DNA from: Conus ventricosus
Taxonomy: Eukaryota; Mollusca; Gastropoda; Neogastropoda; Conidae
Assembly: GCA_018398815.1 (NCBI GenBank)
Contig: CM031600.1
Span: forward strand, 49,835,872 to 49,899,871
Reading direction: 5' to 3'
Length of the DNA stretch: 64,000 bases
Shown: positions 61,915 through 64,000 of the stretch, piece after piece
Numbering within the stretch: the first letter of the stretch is position 1
How the letters are laid out: every line of letters starts with the position of its first letter
Made by a program: the position numbers and the translations under genes
Notes under the pieces: model-generated
Told to the model about the DNA's origin: nothing
What the model saw: only the letters and a program-made list of their open reading frames with translations
The model's database searches: none

Positions 61915-63719
61915 TTATTTCAAATCTCGTCATCGTCGTTGGAGGTGATTTATTGGTCCCAACCCTCATGGCATGAAGGAGTGGATGTTTGTCAGAAGTA
62001 CTTTCTACATCACTTTTAAACATTAAACAACAAAAAACAAGGTGTGTGTACTGGACCAATATGTACTTCTTTGTCTGCAGAGCATTTTTTTTCGTGGCTG
62101 TCACATCGTTCATGAGCATTTTTTTCGTGGCTGTCACATCGTTCATGCCACCCCTGTGGCACCTCACCCAGTCTGCAAGGCTCTTTCATCTTTCTGCCGA
62201 TCCCCTCCTCTCTCCTCCCCTCCCTCCCTCCGCTCCTCCCTCCCTCTCCCTCTCTCTGTCTGGTCTTGAGAGGAAGACTTTGGTCAGGAGCCAAGAGTTA
62301 AAAGGAATAATTGTCTTGCTTCTTTGACCTCCTCCATCACTGCACTCCATAAAAATAACATCCTTTTTTTCATATAACTGACTGAAATACTACAAACAGG
62401 CCAAGTCATGATAAACACGTCTGCATTTCTCTGTTGTTCAGTCACATTTTTGAATTGCCATTTAAAGTCTAAGATCATGTCAACTTAGTATGACACGAAC
62501 GTTTTCAAATAACCATGACTCCACTGTATTATGCCCAGCCCCAGCAGGCGCGCACCACTGTGAAAGGAAGTAGCAGGCCAAGTCAGGTTATCGTCTACGA
62601 GACCAGCACAATCTTAGCCCTGTGACTATGACAACACTGAACACAAAACAAACAATATAGAAATGGCATATAACTGTCGGCATTTTTTTTTTTAACTTAC
62701 CTGCTGTGCATACATTAAATGACTTTACTTCTTGCAGTAATGTTACCTTTTCCACTTTTACTCATTGAGAAACTCAGCAGACTGGTCAGCTACAAATATT
62801 TACGCTAAATAATTAATTTCTAATCAATGGAGACTGAACTATCATACTGGATGAAGGACGTGCTTGAAAAGTCATTCTTGGTAACGGCCAATCGTCTTCA
62901 ACCCTGCAGTACCCAACTGTTATTGAAGCCACAATCATATTCCAACAATAAATAAGCTCAAAAATCATCCTTGAGGCTTTTAACACAGAATCGAAAATGA
63001 CATTCACAAAAATGGCACTTTAGTTCGGGTTTAGAAAACAACAACAACAAACAAACAAACAAACACGTTAACTGCAGAACGATTTGATGAAGTACGTCTT
63101 TGAAGGCGCTGACATGATTTCTTATGAAATGTTGGATTCCAATATAATTTGTCATATAGGAACAAATATATTCGCCCAAACATTTAAATTGCAAACCATC
63201 TTTGACCATATAGTACAAGTAAAATAGTACGGTTGTACACCTTACGAGTCAGTCTGTTCAAAAGGTATTTTGACAAAGGTTAAATCCAAAACTACTTTAC
63301 TGATGTTTTTTTAAAACCACACTCACATCTACCACACATAGACTACAACTTTCACAAAGCTTTTTCTCAAGAAAGCACTTCCAGTCCATACCTTTCTAGC
63401 CATGAAGTATGCAATACGTTTCCGACAGAATAAATTCCAAGGAGACTGATCATAGCCATGAACAGAAATTATTGTTCGCTGCCTAAGAGCTCCTGTATTT
63501 CTCCAGAGCGATGGAAAGGATAAGTCACTTGCTATTAAACTGAAAGCAGGGTTAGCCATGGTGGAGGGAAGACGGAAACCTTTTCTGTGCTTGGTGGCGA
63601 GGAAAGAAGTTTCAACTCCAGTGAGTCCAAATGGGACTCTATCAATGCCATTGCCCCTGTCTCCTCAACTTCTTTTTATACCTCTGTCTCCGTCCCTGTC
63701 TGTCTGTGTCCCTGTCTCC

Positions 63720-63945
<226 letters not shown>

Positions 63946-64000
63946 CTGTCTAACCAAGGTCTGTCTCTGACTCGCTTTTCTGTTTGTCAGTCTGTTTGTC

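Noticed and set aside
61365..62167. 256-codon minus-strand frame with a repeated Cys/Tyr/His peptide
   Set aside because: Produced by the 37-bp minisatellite, open in all three frames; absent in the paralogous segment A.

Overview
This window looks like intergenic or accessory DNA from a large, repeat-dense animal genome, most plausibly a marine invertebrate and perhaps a mollusc. The evidence is indirect: long AC, TC and G/C tracts, many minisatellites, decayed non-LTR retrotransposons of several clades, a Penelope-like element (PLE), a tRNA-derived SINE-like element and an LTR retrotransposon end. I found no intact host protein-coding gene and no rRNA or functional tRNA gene. Almost every long open frame is translated simple repeat or runs through an N gap.

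Layout. 1-1690: dispersed repeats and a fold-back element, repeated at 23.0-29.6 kb. 1.4-2.6 kb: two copies of a 629-bp unit. 2.6-5.4 kb: four and a fraction copies of a 662-bp unit with a coding-like relic on the minus strand. 5.6-7.15 kb: a LINE split into head-to-head halves. 7.6-9.8 kb: tandem ~1.05-kb units ('family K'). 9.8-12.3 kb: a polypyrimidine minisatellite. 12.7-13.9 kb: a 27-bp minisatellite between direct repeats. 14.4-22.0 kb: families K and L, a Tx1/L1-like LINE tail with target-site duplication (TSD), and very long microsatellites. 22003-23002: gap.

23.0-29.6 kb: second copy of the left-end repeats, here carrying an I-superfamily LINE fragment and a 5'-truncated PLE with a GIY-YIG endonuclease. 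29.5-33.4 kb: poor-looking sequence with smeared homopolymers. 32097-34379: a candidate LTR and tRNA-Pro-type primer binding site, running into gap 34681-35680.

35.7-47.3 kb and 57.4-64.0 kb are two direct copies of one segment (A and B). They differ by a 6.2-kb insertion in A (39786-45983), a 401-bp palindromic insertion in B (57482-57882, with TSD and the empty site preserved in A), and minisatellite copy numbers. Between them lie a second array of the 662-bp family (47.9-49.1 kb), a decayed I-superfamily LINE (49.2-52.5 kb) running into gap 52477-53476, and a ~500-bp higher-order repeat (53.5-54.7 kb).

No genes act together here. The value of the window is in insertion history: paired filled and empty sites, recurrent hammerhead-like hairpins near PLE-type sequence, and repeat units whose pyrimidine block has expanded repeatedly. 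The A/B and left-end duplications could be real segmental duplications or two haplotypes joined in one scaffold; sequence alone does not decide.
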